From assembly GCA_000432515.1 (NCBI GenBank), contig HF996056.1:11013-75012 (forward strand): a stretch of 64,000 bases of DNA, read 5' to 3'. The notes under the pieces are model-generated. The model was not told the DNA's origin. It saw only the letters and a list, made by a program, of their open reading frames with translations, and did no database searches. Made by a program: the position numbers and the translations under genes. This document shows, in pieces, positions 1-8,252 of the stretch. The number at the start of each line of letters is the position of its first letter. The stretch's first letter is position 1. The stretch is from Bacteroides sp. CAG:545. GTDB lineage: Bacteria > Bacteroidota > Bacteroidia > Bacteroidales > UBA932.

Positions 1-1
1 A

Positions 2-2033
2 TTCCTGCTGGCCGCTCTGGGGAGCAACGTCTTCGCCCAGAAAAACAGCACGGACGATTACAACCTCCGGAAGGCATACGAGGTGCTGAAGGAGAACAAC
101 GACCGGGACGAAGCTCTCAAATTGCTGGGGGAAACAGCTGGAACTGACTCCCGACAATGTTGAAGCCCTTCTGCTCCAGATGCGGATCTATCGCCAGAAG
201 GATGAACCTGGCAAAGTTTTGGCTGATATTAACCATGCAATCAAGGTTAATAAGCCAAAGGTTTCCGACATCCAGAATTCCACGCTCTATTGGTGGAAAG
301 GCTATGTCTATCAGGATCTGAAGGACATAGAGAAAGCTGCAGCCACGCTGAAAACAGCCTATCAGTTGGCTCAGAAAGATAATCCGGAATACGTGTCGGT
401 AATCGCTTTCGATTACGCGCAGTCCCTGTATGCTCTGGAAGACTTGGATGGTGCAGATGCTGTATACCGGAAGATGCTGGCCGACGATGAGTCCGATGCT
501 GGTGCGATGGTTGGTCTCGCCAGGAATATGATGGACCGTGGGCAGTATGATGAAGCTGAAAAGCAGTTGCTTGCCGCAGCAAAACTGAGTGAGGACTATC
601 CTTCTATCTACAGAATCCTCCTGCAGGTATATGAGAAGAAAGGTGAAATCAACAACGCAATCGACGCTGCAATTGAATACGTCGATAAGGACTCTGATCC
701 CATTTGGAGATATCTAATCAATGTAGGGGAAAAGAATCTCAACTACGCTGTGGCCAATATGCGGGCCAAGGTGAAGACATCCGAGCATCCTATCTATTGG
801 CGCGCCCTGATTGCCGAGTTATATTACGCTGCCGGCAAGTATGAATTGGCTCTCAAAGAGAACATCAAACTGGAAGAAGAAGCCGGCAAGGATGATTGCC
901 TCAACTCCAGAAAAGCCGAATGTTACCGCCACCTGGGTATGCACGAGGCTGCCATAACTGAACTGGACCAGATACTTGCGAAGGAAGGAGACTGGAATGC
1001 CTACTGCGAGCGTGGTATCTGCTACCGACTTTTGGGGAAATTCGATTAGGCAATCGCCGACTTCACTGCTGCCATTGAAGAAGATCCTCGCTACGCCTTC
1101 CCTTACTATTCCCGCGGCTGGTGCTACGAACTCACCGGAAGAGATGACCTCGCCATAGAAGACTACAACCTTGGCATCGACATCGACCCATATTATCCTT
1201 ATATCTTCTTGGAGCGCGGTCTTATCCTGAAGAAGATGGAACGACTCGATGAGGCTCGTGCCGATTTTGAAACTGCCATTGCTAAAGACACTGTAGCCAC
1301 CGATGGCAGCAGCACCCACTACGCCCTTCACGAACTGTGCCGCGAGGAAGAAGCGCTTGCCTGGATGCAGAAGATTATTGACGAAGATCCTTCAGACGCC
1401 GGCAACTGGTACGACTACGCCTGCCTCTATGGTCGCATGAATCGCATCGGGGATGCTTTTACTACCCTTGAGAAGGCCTTTGAATGTGGTTACCGCAACT
1501 TCGGGCATCTGGAGTATGACTACGATATGGATATTCTACGTAACCATCCTCGTTACAAGGGACTCGTGGCTAAGTACAAAGCCATCCATGCTGAATTCCT
1601 GCAGAAAGCAGATATTCCTGTTGCCGAGCAGACGGAAGAGACCATTTCCGAGGTTGACTTCACCCGCCATATTGGTGGAACCTTTGAAGTCCCGTGCAAG
1701 ATTAACGGCCTTCCTTTGCAGATGATTTTCGATACAGGTGCATCCGATGTCACCATTTCATCTGTCGAAGCCAATTTTATGCTGAAGAACCGTTACCTCT
1801 CTGACAAAGACATCAGGGGTAAGAGATACTATCAGGTGGCAACCGGAGAACTCAGTGCCGGTGCCGTGATTACCCTTCGTGAAGTGGTGATTGGTGATGT
1901 GCTTCTGAAGGATGTCGAAGCTTCTGTTGTGGAAGACCAGCGTGCGCCTCTTTTATTTGGGCAAAGCGCAATGAAACGCTTCGGAACCATCACAATTGAT
2001 AACGATCAGAACAAACTCATCATTAAACACTAA
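2..2033 (+). pseudogene. TPR protein with C-terminal retropepsin-like aspartic protease domain, broken
   Basis: The reading frame enters from the left edge with a signal-peptide-like stretch ending in FAQ. It shifts frame at a run of five G (127-131): removing one G joins the first part to the long frame that follows. An in-frame TAG at 1047-1049 then interrupts it in the middle of a TPR helix (FD-stop-AIADF), and the same frame continues without further damage to the TAA at 2031-2033. The body is a chain of TPR-like helix pairs. The last ~125 residues form a clan AA aspartic protease domain with the motif FDTGASDVT, beginning near 1650. Known family members of this retropepsin-like type act as homodimers with one DTGA per chain. 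The unbroken protein would probably be exported and scaffolded by its TPRs. Two independent lesions argue for decay, although a sequencing error in the G run is possible. Confidence 0.8.
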
Positions 2034-2037
2034 AGCT

Positions 2038-2661
2038 ATGCTGTGGTCGATAATTGGCCGTGCTGTGTCCTGCTTCATCTTAGTACTGATTCTTGGCCAT
2101 CAGGACGAGAAAAATGCCGCCCAGTCTGCGGAGAATGGTCTGATGAAATAACGCCTGGTGGCATTCCGGGAAGCCGGAATCAATCCTGATGACAATATGA
2201 GCCAGATTCAAGACAATACCAGGAAACTTTCAGTCGAGACGGCAATGGAGGCCATCCGTTACAACGGCTACGTGCCGGATTCCGATGGGAAATGGACCTG
2301 TTTCATTGTTCAGGGGGGGATTCTTTGTAGATGTTATGGGATATCCGGTCGCTCACTTTGTTTACCCTTTTCGCTGGATGTGAACCACAACCTGGAGGAC
2401 TTGCAGGCAGCAACGGATATGCTTCCGGAAAGAATCATTATGGGGACGTTTCATATTGACAATGACAAACAGGGAATCACATTTATAGTCGATGGCATCG
2501 AAAGGAACTACGGGCATTCCCGGGACGCACTGAACGATTACAGCCATCTCCTGTATGAAACCCGAAAGAGACGCAGAGCCCTCTATGAAGAGTTTCAGGC
2601 CAAGCAACAAAAGGAGCAAATAACCTTACTGCAAGAGCCCAGGATAGCACTTCCTTCATAA
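2038..2661 (+). pseudogene. Hypothetical gene with N-terminal membrane segment, interrupted by TAA
   Basis: ATG at 2038 lies 4 bp after the stop of the protease gene, so the two probably formed one transcript. The first 37 codons encode a hydrophobic segment (residues ~11-20) and a polar stretch, then TAA at 2149-2151 stops the frame. The same frame stays open to 2661. The downstream part has alternating beta-like and acidic segments and a basic C-terminus (ETRKRRRALYEEF). A run of seven G at 2333-2339 may hide a further slip: with one G fewer the local peptide reads FFVDVMGYPVAHF, more protein-like than the present frame. I recognise no family. A short product could start at GTG 2158, but there is no good ribosome site for it. 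Confidence 0.6.
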
Positions 2662-2729
2662 TAATCGACACCGGGTTACCTTTTGAACAGTATCGACATA
2701 ATAATGCGAACAACAAAAAGAATCGAGTC

Positions 2730-3167
2730 ATGAAAAAGCTTATCATCGCATTAGTAGCCTGCCTGATTGCAGTCTCTCCCACTTTCGCTCAGAACAGAAC
2801 CGCACGATCAGCAGTCAATCTAAGAGCTAGTTCAAACACGAAGTCCATTGTGCTTGACGTTATTCCTCAAGGTGCCCAGGTCTATGTCGTCAATGATCTG
2901 TCGACCGGATGGAGCCAGGTCGTCTACAACTATCAGGTTGGATATGTTTATACCTACTACCTGTGGTCCGGCAGTTATTACAATCCAAGACCAAGCTCTG
3001 CTGTCCACTACTATACAAATTCTGCCGGCCAGCGAGTCCAGTCACCAACCTATTACCCCTCCGCTCCTCGCGGAGCAACCGCCCGCTGTGTCGATGGAAC
3101 CTACAGCTTTAGTCAGAACCGCAGAGGCACCTGCTCCCACCACGGTGGTGTTGTCCAATGGCTATAA
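2730..3167 (+). CDS. Secreted bacterial SH3 and DUF3761 protein
   Basis: The protein has 145 residues. A signal peptide of about 20 residues (MKKLIIALVACLIAVSPTFA) is followed by a small SH3-type domain (residues ~25-80) with the typical VNLRASSNTKS and VIPQGAQVYVV strands. The last ~35 residues match the DUF3761 signature: GATARCVDGTYS, then RRGTCSHHGGV and a terminal VVQWL. Known proteins of this type are periplasmic or cell-surface and SH3b domains often touch peptidoglycan; the ligand here is not known. It is intact, unlike its neighbours on both sides. There is a 68-bp gap from the previous reading frame. ATG 2730 is chosen because it directly begins the signal peptide. Confidence 0.85.
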   Translation: MKKLIIALVACLIAVSPTFAQNRTARSAVNLRASSNTKSIVLDVIPQGAQVYVVNDLSTGWSQVVYNYQVGYVYTYYLWSGSYYNPRPSSAVHYYTNSAGQRVQSPTYYPSAPRGATARCVDGTYSFSQNRRGTCSHHGGVVQWL

Positions 3168-3213
3168 ACAAACACATTAACAATCCCATAACATTTTCAA
3201 ACTCAGTAATATT

Positions 3214-3793
3214 ATGAATATTATGCAATTCCTTGGTTTCACGAAAAGGGAGCCGAAAAACCAACCGAACCAGTAAGAGTTTCTCCTGCCCTACCTCGCG
3301 AACTCATCAACTTCTCTGACAAGAATCCTCGTGCCGAAGGAAAAAAGCGCATCTACAATCTCATCATTCTGGATGAGAGCAACTCTATGGAATCTATCAG
3401 GGTTCAGGCTCTATCTGGTGCAATGAGACTATCCAGACTATTCGTTCTGCATAGGCGGAGAATCCCGATGGAATGACGCCCCTTTATGATGCGATGAGTA
3501 AATCCATTACGTCTCTGCAGAAACTTGTTCAGGAAGGAGATCATATCCTCGTGACTGTTGTTACGGATGGCCTTGAGAACGCCTTTCACTGGTATACTGC
3601 ATAGCAGATTAAAGAACTAGTGGATGGCCTCTCATCCAAAGGATGGGTTTTTATCTACATTGGGGCCAATCAGGACCCCGAACGTACTGCCAGCGGCTTA
3701 AGCATCCGCAGTTCAATGGATTTTGAAGCATCTGCCGCCGAAACCGGAATGATGTTCGATAAGATGAGCTCAAGCCGCCGGGTACGCAGATGA
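3214..3793 (+). pseudogene. Von Willebrand factor A domain protein, degraded copy
   Basis: Pieces of one VWA protein lie in several frames. ATG 3214 opens 20 codons and stops at 3274-3276. A second frame gives KRIYNLIILDESNSMESI, which contains the MIDAS-type DESxSM motif. A one-base loss near 3421 shifts the frame to ETIQTIRSA and a TAG. About 50 residues present in the intact neighbour are missing. Next comes GMTPLYDAMSKS and VTVVTDGLENAFHWYTA, a TAG at 3602-3604, and QIKELVDGLSSKGWVFIYIGANQD up to TGA near 3791-3793. The order of motifs is the same as in the intact VWA gene at 4149-4919, so the two are paralogues. At least three stops or shifts plus a deletion make it a pseudogene. Confidence 0.85.
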
Positions 3794-3925
3794 GCAGAGC
3801 GCCCCAGATCTTCGCCCGAGCGTATGGTCTCCCAAATGTGTATCTTCTGGCATCCTTCTGGAAAGTCCTAACGTACAAATATTATAACATATAGTTATCC
3901 GCGGCAATGAGGGCCTTCCGCTTTT

Positions 3926-4123
3926 ATGCAACTCAAGATGCTCAAAACAATCCGATTCTTCAAAATCAACGAAGGTCCAGAAGCCGGCTGGTATGCTGAT
4001 GCTCCTAATCATACCTTGGCAGAAAAGCACGATGCAGTAGGATACTAACTCTGGATATGTAACGTCACCCACGATGTTCTGGGCGAACACCCAAGATCCA
4101 TCTACATCCACGAAATACCGTAA
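3926..4123 (+). pseudogene. Small conserved hypothetical gene remnant (possibly DUF6717-like)
   Basis: An ATG at 3926 opens a frame encoding KTIRFFKINEGPEAGWYAD and HTLAEKHDAVGY, is stopped by TAA at 4046-4048, and continues in the same frame as LWICNVTHDVLGEHPRSIYI to TAA 4121-4123. The two ends, one starting RFFK..GWYAD and the other with WICNVTxDVxGEHP, look like the two ends of a short, usually ~110-residue Bacteroidales protein with the middle deleted. I associate this pattern with DUF6717, but only from memory. It sits between the two VWA copies, so the duplicated VWA and this gene may have been one conserved cassette. Confidence 0.5.
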
Positions 4124-4148
4124 ACATCAAATCTTATATCAACTCATT

Positions 4149-4919
4149 ATGAAAACATCAACTAAAACATTACTCTGGATTGTCAGGGTATCTGCCGTTG
4201 TGGCCGCAGCCGTCATTGTGGCATTTAGCTGGGATGATATTTCCGGCACAATCAAAGAAAAGCGCTTTCAACGTCAACTCCAGCGACAAACAGCTTCTGT
4301 TACATTCGACTCGACACGAGTGGACAACATCCATAATATCATCCTGATGGATGAAAGCGGTTCGATGTCAAGTATGAAGGCAGAGGCCGTGGATGGCGCT
4401 CACGAAACTGTCTTATCCATCATTGCCGTTCAGGATACAGTGCCTGAGTTGAAACAGTATCTGACAACTGCTTCATTTTGTGGAGACAATAGTTTGAATC
4501 TGCATTACTCCGTAAAACAGATGCCAATAACAGATGTAAATACAGACTTATCAGAGTATTTCCCTCGTAGTTGTACTCCACTCTATGACGCAATAGGAAC
4601 AGTCATTCTGGAATATCTTCCCACCGTTAAGGAAAATGACCGTGTGCTGATGACAATCATCACGGATGGCTTGGAAAACGCTTCACGGCAATACTCGGCT
4701 GCTAATATCAAGGAACTAATTGGCAACCTGTCTCAAAAGAACTGGGAATTTACCTATATCGGTACAAATCAGGACGCAATGCTTGAAGGAGGCAGGATTG
4801 GAATCTACGATTCATATAACTATGATAATACCAAAGAAGGGTATCGTGAGATGATCTGCAAGGAGGGAATACGACGAAATGCGGTGATATCCAGATATGG
4901 AGCAGAAAAACGCAGATAG
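4149..4919 (+). CDS. Membrane-anchored VWA domain protein
   Basis: The protein has 256 residues from ATG 4149; an upstream in-frame ATG at 4074 lies in the remnant gene and is not favoured. One N-terminal transmembrane helix (residues ~8-27) is followed by a short basic linker and a VWA domain exposed to the periplasm. The metal-site motif is DESGSMSSM, with the downstream threonine in CTPLYDA and the aspartate in ITDGLENA. VWA domains bind a divalent metal through these residues and mediate protein contacts. The C-terminus ends in basic residues. The stop is 2 bp before a 40-codon membrane protein gene, so the two probably share a transcript. Its partner is unknown. Its broken paralogue lies 350 bp upstream. 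Confidence 0.85.
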   Translation: MKTSTKTLLWIVRVSAVVAAAVIVAFSWDDISGTIKEKRFQRQLQRQTASVTFDSTRVDNIHNIILMDESGSMSSMKAEAVDGAHETVLSIIAVQDTVPELKQYLTTASFCGDNSLNLHYSVKQMPITDVNTDLSEYFPRSCTPLYDAIGTVILEYLPTVKENDRVLMTIITDGLENASRQYSAANIKELIGNLSQKNWEFTYIGTNQDAMLEGGRIGIYDSYNYDNTKEGYREMICKEGIRRNAVISRYGAEKRR

Positions 4920-4921
4920 CT

Positions 4922-5044
4922 ATGGAAAAAGAAACTGATTTAAAGAAAACAGCCATTGTACGTGATGTCTTCATCATTGTGGCGGCATCATTTCTGATTC
5001 TGGACAATATCCTCCTGATTGCTTTGGCGATTGTAACCTGGTAG
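4922..5044 (+). CDS. Small single-span membrane protein, 40 residues
   Basis: ATG 4922 begins 2 bp after the stop of the VWA gene. The product is a charged head (MEKETDLKKTA) followed by one long hydrophobic helix to the C-terminus (DVFIIVAASFLILDNILLI, then ALAIVTW). Stop TAG is at 5042-5044. The tight spacing and clean head-plus-helix design support a real gene, perhaps an accessory partner of the VWA membrane protein. No family recognised. Confidence 0.55.
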   Translation: MEKETDLKKTAIVRDVFIIVAASFLILDNILLIALAIVTW

Positions 5045-5072
5045 TTTATTCGTCCATCACATCTCTCATTTT

Positions 5073-5108
5073 CCTCGCTTCCCTCATTCGGATTAAGCGA
5101 GGGTTTAT
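5073..5108 (+). terminator. Stem-loop after the VWA/small membrane protein genes
   Basis: CCTCGCTT at 5073-5080 pairs with AAGCGAGG at 5095-5102, loop of 14 nt, followed by GTTTATTTT. It lies 30 bp after the stop of the small membrane protein gene. The T tract is interrupted, so termination may be weak. Confidence 0.5.
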
Positions 5109-5627
5109 TTTCAATTTTCTTCATGTCGATGTCTTTGGCCGCTCCGCGCCCGTTCAAGAAAAAAACGGTCACAGTCAGTTTGCTTCGCTAAGGCTGCGCT
5201 CACTCACTGTGGTTACGTCCTCCGGGGCACGATGCGCCCCGGCTCCGCCGGTTCCATATGCGAACGTCTGTACTTGAATTGAAGGACGTACTAGTTCCAA
5301 GGCAAGAGTCAGAAAGCGGTCAGCCTGCGGCTGGTTTATCACCCACAGCCCCCAGGAGCCATCAGCGCCCGGGAGGCGTTGTGCCAGCGCGACCATCCCT
5401 GCCCCAAATCCGAGAAGTTAGACATAATCTTATCGAGATTGTGTCACTCCTCGCATCAAGGGAGTACCACCGCAATAACGGCCTCAATCCTCGTGGGGCA
5501 GAAGCCCAACCCGACCGGTCTACCAGCTAGGGTGAGCTCTTTAGGACAATCCTGCCCAAATTACATAAAAGAAATGCGCGTGAAGAAAAGTAAAGGGGCA
5601 AGGGTTCTTCTGTAATTCATAGCCGGT

Positions 5628-5686
5628 CAGCGGCATAGCCCGCGGCGAATTGCGAAGCACTTGAGCAGAGCGGACTTTTGCCGCTG
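5628..5686. repeat. REP-like palindromic element, copy 1
   Basis: CAGCGGCATAGCCCGC at the left is an imperfect inverted match to GCGGACTTTTGCCGCTG at the right, around a core GGCGAATTGCGAAGCAC. A second copy with the same core lies at 8952-9011. Shared core plus inverted ends identify a dispersed palindrome. Confidence 0.7.
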
Positions 5687-5820
5687 TCGGCGTGGTTGCT
5701 TCTGACGTGAACTTTATATAGGATACCAAGAACTCAAGCAGAGGTGTTTTTTCTGAACCAATGAGCATCCTGATAAGTTTGTTGATATTGGTGTAATGAA
5801 TTGATTGATAAAGGATTGCG

Positions 5821-5866
5821 TAGGGTGAAGGCTGAATGCAAATATGCTCATCACCCTAATTTTTTT
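5821..5866 (+). terminator. Terminator-like hairpin
   Basis: TAGGGTGA at 5821-5828 pairs with TCACCCTA at 5851-5858, followed by a run of seven T at 5860-5866. No intact gene lies directly upstream, so it may be left from a lost gene. Confidence 0.45.
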
Positions 5867-6190
5867 ATGGGAGTGAACATATTAGAAAACAGGCCTACAC
5901 CTGCGTAATTGCTTATAGTACAATGGGTTATAAAGATTTCAGAGGCGCTTGCGCTATGCTCATTGGTTCCAAAATGTTGCCGCCAAGTCACCCTTCACAC
6001 AACTGCTTCGTGCCGTCAGACTTTCGCCTCCACGACTAACCCCGCCACACCCTTTATCACAAGAATGTTTCTTTCCCAAAAAGTCCCGAAGGGACCGCGC
6101 AGGAGGTGCGAGATAAGATCTTTGCCTGACACACGGCACCGCACCCGGCAAATACGCCGGCTGGCTGCTCAAAGCAAACTGCGCAGTTAA

Positions 6191-6412
6191 GCCCAGGAGC
6201 AGCTCCGCAAGGCTGCCAAGTCAGCTGTATGCAAGATCAATATCGACTCAGACTCACGTCTTGCGATGACTGCTGCCATCCGCAAGGTATTCGTTGAGAA
6301 ACCGGGCGAGTTCGACCCACGTAAATATCTTGGTCCTGCACGTGACGAGATGAAGAAACTCTACGAGCACAAGATCAAAGACGTTCTCGGTTCTGACGGC
6401 AAAGCTGAATAA
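6191..6412 (+). pseudogene. fba: 3' stump of class II fructose-bisphosphate aldolase
   Basis: A frame open from 6191 (TAA at 6188-6190 just before it) to TAA 6410-6412 encodes 73 residues: EQLRKAAKSAVCKINIDSDS, then RLAMTAAIRKVF and GEFDPRKYLGPARDEMKKLY to the end. This is the conserved C-terminal end of Bacteroidales class II aldolase, which is normally ~330 residues; the NIDSDSR segment is the substrate-phosphate binding region. The N-terminal three-quarters, including the zinc ligands, are absent, and sequence upstream has no similarity. There is no start codon with a ribosome site. The intact terminator still follows it. A functional copy must be elsewhere if the cell uses this enzyme. 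Confidence 0.88.
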
Positions 6413-6430
6413 TCAGCGGAACATATAAAT

Positions 6431-6471
6431 AAAAAGTCCAGATATCTGTAACGGATGTCTGGACTTTTTAT
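6431..6471. terminator. Bidirectional terminator between aldolase stump and STAS-like gene
   Basis: AAAAAGTCCAGA at 6431-6442 pairs with TCTGGACTTTTT at 6458-6469, with additional pairing in the arm. A/T tracts on both sides allow it to serve the aldolase direction and the convergent DUF4325 gene, whose stop is at 6477. Confidence 0.85.
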
Positions 6472-6476
6472 TTGTG

Positions 6477-6830
6477 TCAGATGGATAATTTTGCGAACAA
6501 ATTTTTCATGTCGTCTATTGTCTTGGTAGTGACATACGGCTGAGGTGCGACCTTGGTTACTGAATTATGTTGCGTCTTACTTACAACTTCAAGCATTGCG
6601 GCCAAATCGTTACTCATAGCCTCAATATGCACAACTTTTCCAGATGGTTTCTGGAATAGTATTATGTTGTAAAACTCATCCATAAAGCTTCGAGTGGTAA
6701 ACTGGACACCCTCAAAATTCAGTGTGATGGTTGTATCATCCAAATTATTGATTGCATCCAAGATATCCCTCGCGGAAATTCGATTCAATATGTCTCGACC
6801 GATTAAGTCTTTAATGTATATAACTGTCAT
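6477..6830 (-). CDS. STAS-like DUF4325 protein
   Basis: The 117-residue protein has the STAS-like layout: an N-terminal segment IYIKDLIGRDILNRISARDI, a beta strand with TITLNFEGVQFTTRSFMDEF, where FEGVQFTTRSF replaces the D-x-S phosphorylation loop of classical anti-sigma antagonists, and a helix ending IEAMSNDLAAMLEVV. Its start is 10 bp after the stop of the ATPase gene, so the two are co-transcribed. Known STAS/GHKL kinase pairs (SpoIIAA/SpoIIAB type) work as partner switches. By analogy this protein could be the phosphorylatable or binding partner of the ATPase, but this is inference and the target is not visible. Confidence 0.8.
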   Translation of the reverse strand: MTVIYIKDLIGRDILNRISARDILDAINNLDDTTITLNFEGVQFTTRSFMDEFYNIILFQKPSGKVVHIEAMSNDLAAMLEVVSKTQHNSVTKVAPQPYVTTKTIDDMKNLFAKLSI

Positions 6831-6840
6831 AATTCTATTC

Positions 6841-7737
6841 TTATTCTACGTAATTGAGATAATAAAACCCATTACCAACATGCGGGATTCTAAAAGCAAC
6901 GATCGTGCCTTCAAATCTGATACCATATGGTAGTATAAGTGATTGCCCTTGAGTCTTGTTCACTGCAAAAGCGGAGTCGCCCGAGACTAAAAGGTATTCT
7001 CCTCCCAACCCTTTTGTCAGCATATTTATAGATGTTCTGAATCCATAGCCTCGATTTTCAGCATCAGGTAGATTCTTTGCCGAAATACCATTAATAGCTG
7101 CTTGAATAGCCTCTATGTCGGAAGAAATCTCTGATGTGCGCGGATTGCTTGCGTAGCTGCCTATCAGTGTGTTACCTGTGTCTGCAATGCAGATGTCGGT
7201 ATAGCCTCCATTTTCATAACTTTGTGCTACAATATAGCCGAACTTCGAATTTGCATGTTCGACAATATTGTCAACAGCTTCTCCGATAATATATTTCAAT
7301 GCTTGACGAACATTGTTTCCGAATTTCACTTGTCTTCCCAGAATGTTATCAATGCAATCCAGAATCGCATTGCGAGTATCACTGCCGGAGAGATCTGTAG
7401 GAAATTTAATAATCGGTATGAAACTTTTCGATGCATATGACTCCATATAGGATTTGAATGCCGAGCTCCTTAAAAAACGGGACGAATCTACGCCGCCGTT
7501 TTGAAAAGATACTACGGATAGATAAGTACCTATATTTGTCATATTTGGCCAATATGGCAGATTTTGCAAATATACCATAGCGGGGAGTAAAAATGATGGA
7601 GACACAAATCGCACTTCTGACATATCCAAGTCAGAATCACCGGTGTTGCGACTTAATTCTCTGCAAAACTCTATTGCTTCTGTGAAGCCAGAAGACAATT
7701 TGTTTGGTTTGACATTGACAATTGGTTTTGCACTCAT
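6841..7737 (-). CDS. GHKL-type ATP-binding protein, putative partner-switch kinase
   Basis: The protein has 298 residues. The first ~130 residues form an unassigned domain with a STAS-like feel (SEVRFVSPSFLLPAMVYL). From about residue 145 a GHKL ATPase core appears: N box IIGEAVDNIVEHA, G1 box CIADTGNTL, and G2 region RGYGFRTSINMLTKGLGGEY. There is no histidine-phosphotransfer domain and no membrane helix, which fits an anti-sigma-type serine kinase or an ATP-driven switch rather than a sensor kinase. It is the first gene of a two-gene unit with the DUF4325 protein. A purine-rich ribosome site lies just upstream of ATG, and a TAtaTTTG promoter element lies at 7757-7764. The unit is intact inside a decaying region. 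Confidence 0.82.
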   Translation of the reverse strand: MSAKPIVNVKPNKLSSGFTEAIEFCRELSRNTGDSDLDMSEVRFVSPSFLLPAMVYLQNLPYWPNMTNIGTYLSVVSFQNGGVDSSRFLRSSAFKSYMESYASKSFIPIIKFPTDLSGSDTRNAILDCIDNILGRQVKFGNNVRQALKYIIGEAVDNIVEHANSKFGYIVAQSYENGGYTDICIADTGNTLIGSYASNPRTSEISSDIEAIQAAINGISAKNLPDAENRGYGFRTSINMLTKGLGGEYLLVSGDSAFAVNKTQGQSLILPYGIRFEGTIVAFRIPHVGNGFYYLNYVE

Positions 7738-7755
7738 TATTACTCCTCCTCTACT

Positions 7756-7787
7756 GCAAATATACTTAATTTCAATTATTTGAGCAA
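7756..7787 (-). promoter_or_regulatory. Promoter of the GHKL/STAS-like unit
   Basis: On the minus strand TATATTTGC (7756-7764) matches the Bacteroidota -7 element, and TTGCTC at 7782-7787 lies about 17 bp upstream as a -33 candidate. A GAGGAGGAG ribosome site follows before the ATG at 7737. Confidence 0.65.
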
Positions 7788-7820
7788 TTCTTGTCTATTG
7801 TCTGGCCGAATCTTGAAATG

Positions 7821-8096
7821 CTATGACGGCGTGTGGTGGCTGTCGGAGATGCCGAAATGGCGGCGGTATTCTTGGACTGAATTCTGGAGGTGCTTTTCCA
7901 CGGCTCTGGTGGAGATTCCGAGAATCTCGGCTATCTCGCTGTGCGTCATGCCCTCAATGCGGCTCATGTAGAAGATGTCCCTCGTACGCTCCGGCAGGAA
8001 ATTCGAAAAATCCAGAACGTCCGTAATGTCGTAAGCGTCTCCGCGGTAACGTGTTGACGAGTTTTTAGCGGTTCCGTACTTTTGCCCATGGAAATG
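7821..8096 (-). pseudogene. ECF RNA polymerase sigma factor, C-terminal (region 4) stump
   Basis: The minus-strand frame from about 8096 down to TAG 7821-7823 encodes YDITDVLDFSNFLPERTRDI, then FYMSRIEGMTHSEIAEILGI and STRAVEKHLQNSVQEYRRHF. LPERTRDIFYMSRIEGMTHSEIA plus the STRAVEKHL recognition helix is sigma-70 region 4 of the Bacteroidetes-expanded ECF type. The region-2 half is missing, and the frame is closed upstream by TGA at 8097-8099. It lies just upstream of, and on the same strand as, the GHKL gene. Normally such sigma genes are ~190 codons and pair with a FecR-like anti-sigma gene, which is not seen here. Confidence 0.8.
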
Positions 8097-8130
8097 TCAG
8101 GCAGAGATGCAGGGACACGGATGTTTTTTT

Positions 8131-8252
8131 CGAACAACCTGCATGTCGTGATTTGGTGTATATTCTTGAGTGTCAAGGAGATATAATGAACAACCAAATG
8201 CTGGTTATGTGAAAAAGTGGGTAACCTGGCTTTCGCTTTATCTACTAACTGG
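8131..8252. repeat. 122-bp direct repeat, copy A
   Basis: Begins CGAACAACCTGCATGTCGT and ends CTTTATCTACTAACTGG. Copy B (8544-8665) has the same length and the same order of blocks, including ATGTGAAAAAGTGGGTAAC, with scattered substitutions. Confidence 0.85.

Larger units (their letters stand above)
5045..6190. other. Non-coding, low-gene stretch with palindromes
   Basis: About 1.1 kb without a convincing gene. Open frames here (for example 5258-5530 and 5909-6190) lack start sites, domains and protein-like composition. The stretch includes a stem-loop at 5073-5102, a GC-rich palindrome near 5218-5240, a REP-like palindrome at 5628-5686 and a terminator-like hairpin with a T run at 5821-5866. 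It ends directly at the aldolase stump, so it may be debris from a rearrangement. Confidence 0.6.

Noticed and set aside
1047..3604. Recoding of TAG as an amino acid, because TAG interrupts conserved TPR and VWA helices (1047 and 3602)
   Set aside because: Frameshifts and a deletion occur in the same genes, TAA also interrupts neighbours, and intact genes (fcl, V-ATPase D) end in TAG. Decay is simpler.
5258..5768. Small open frames on both strands in the first non-coding stretch
   Set aside because: Composition is not protein-like, and part of one frame is simply the REP-like palindrome translated.
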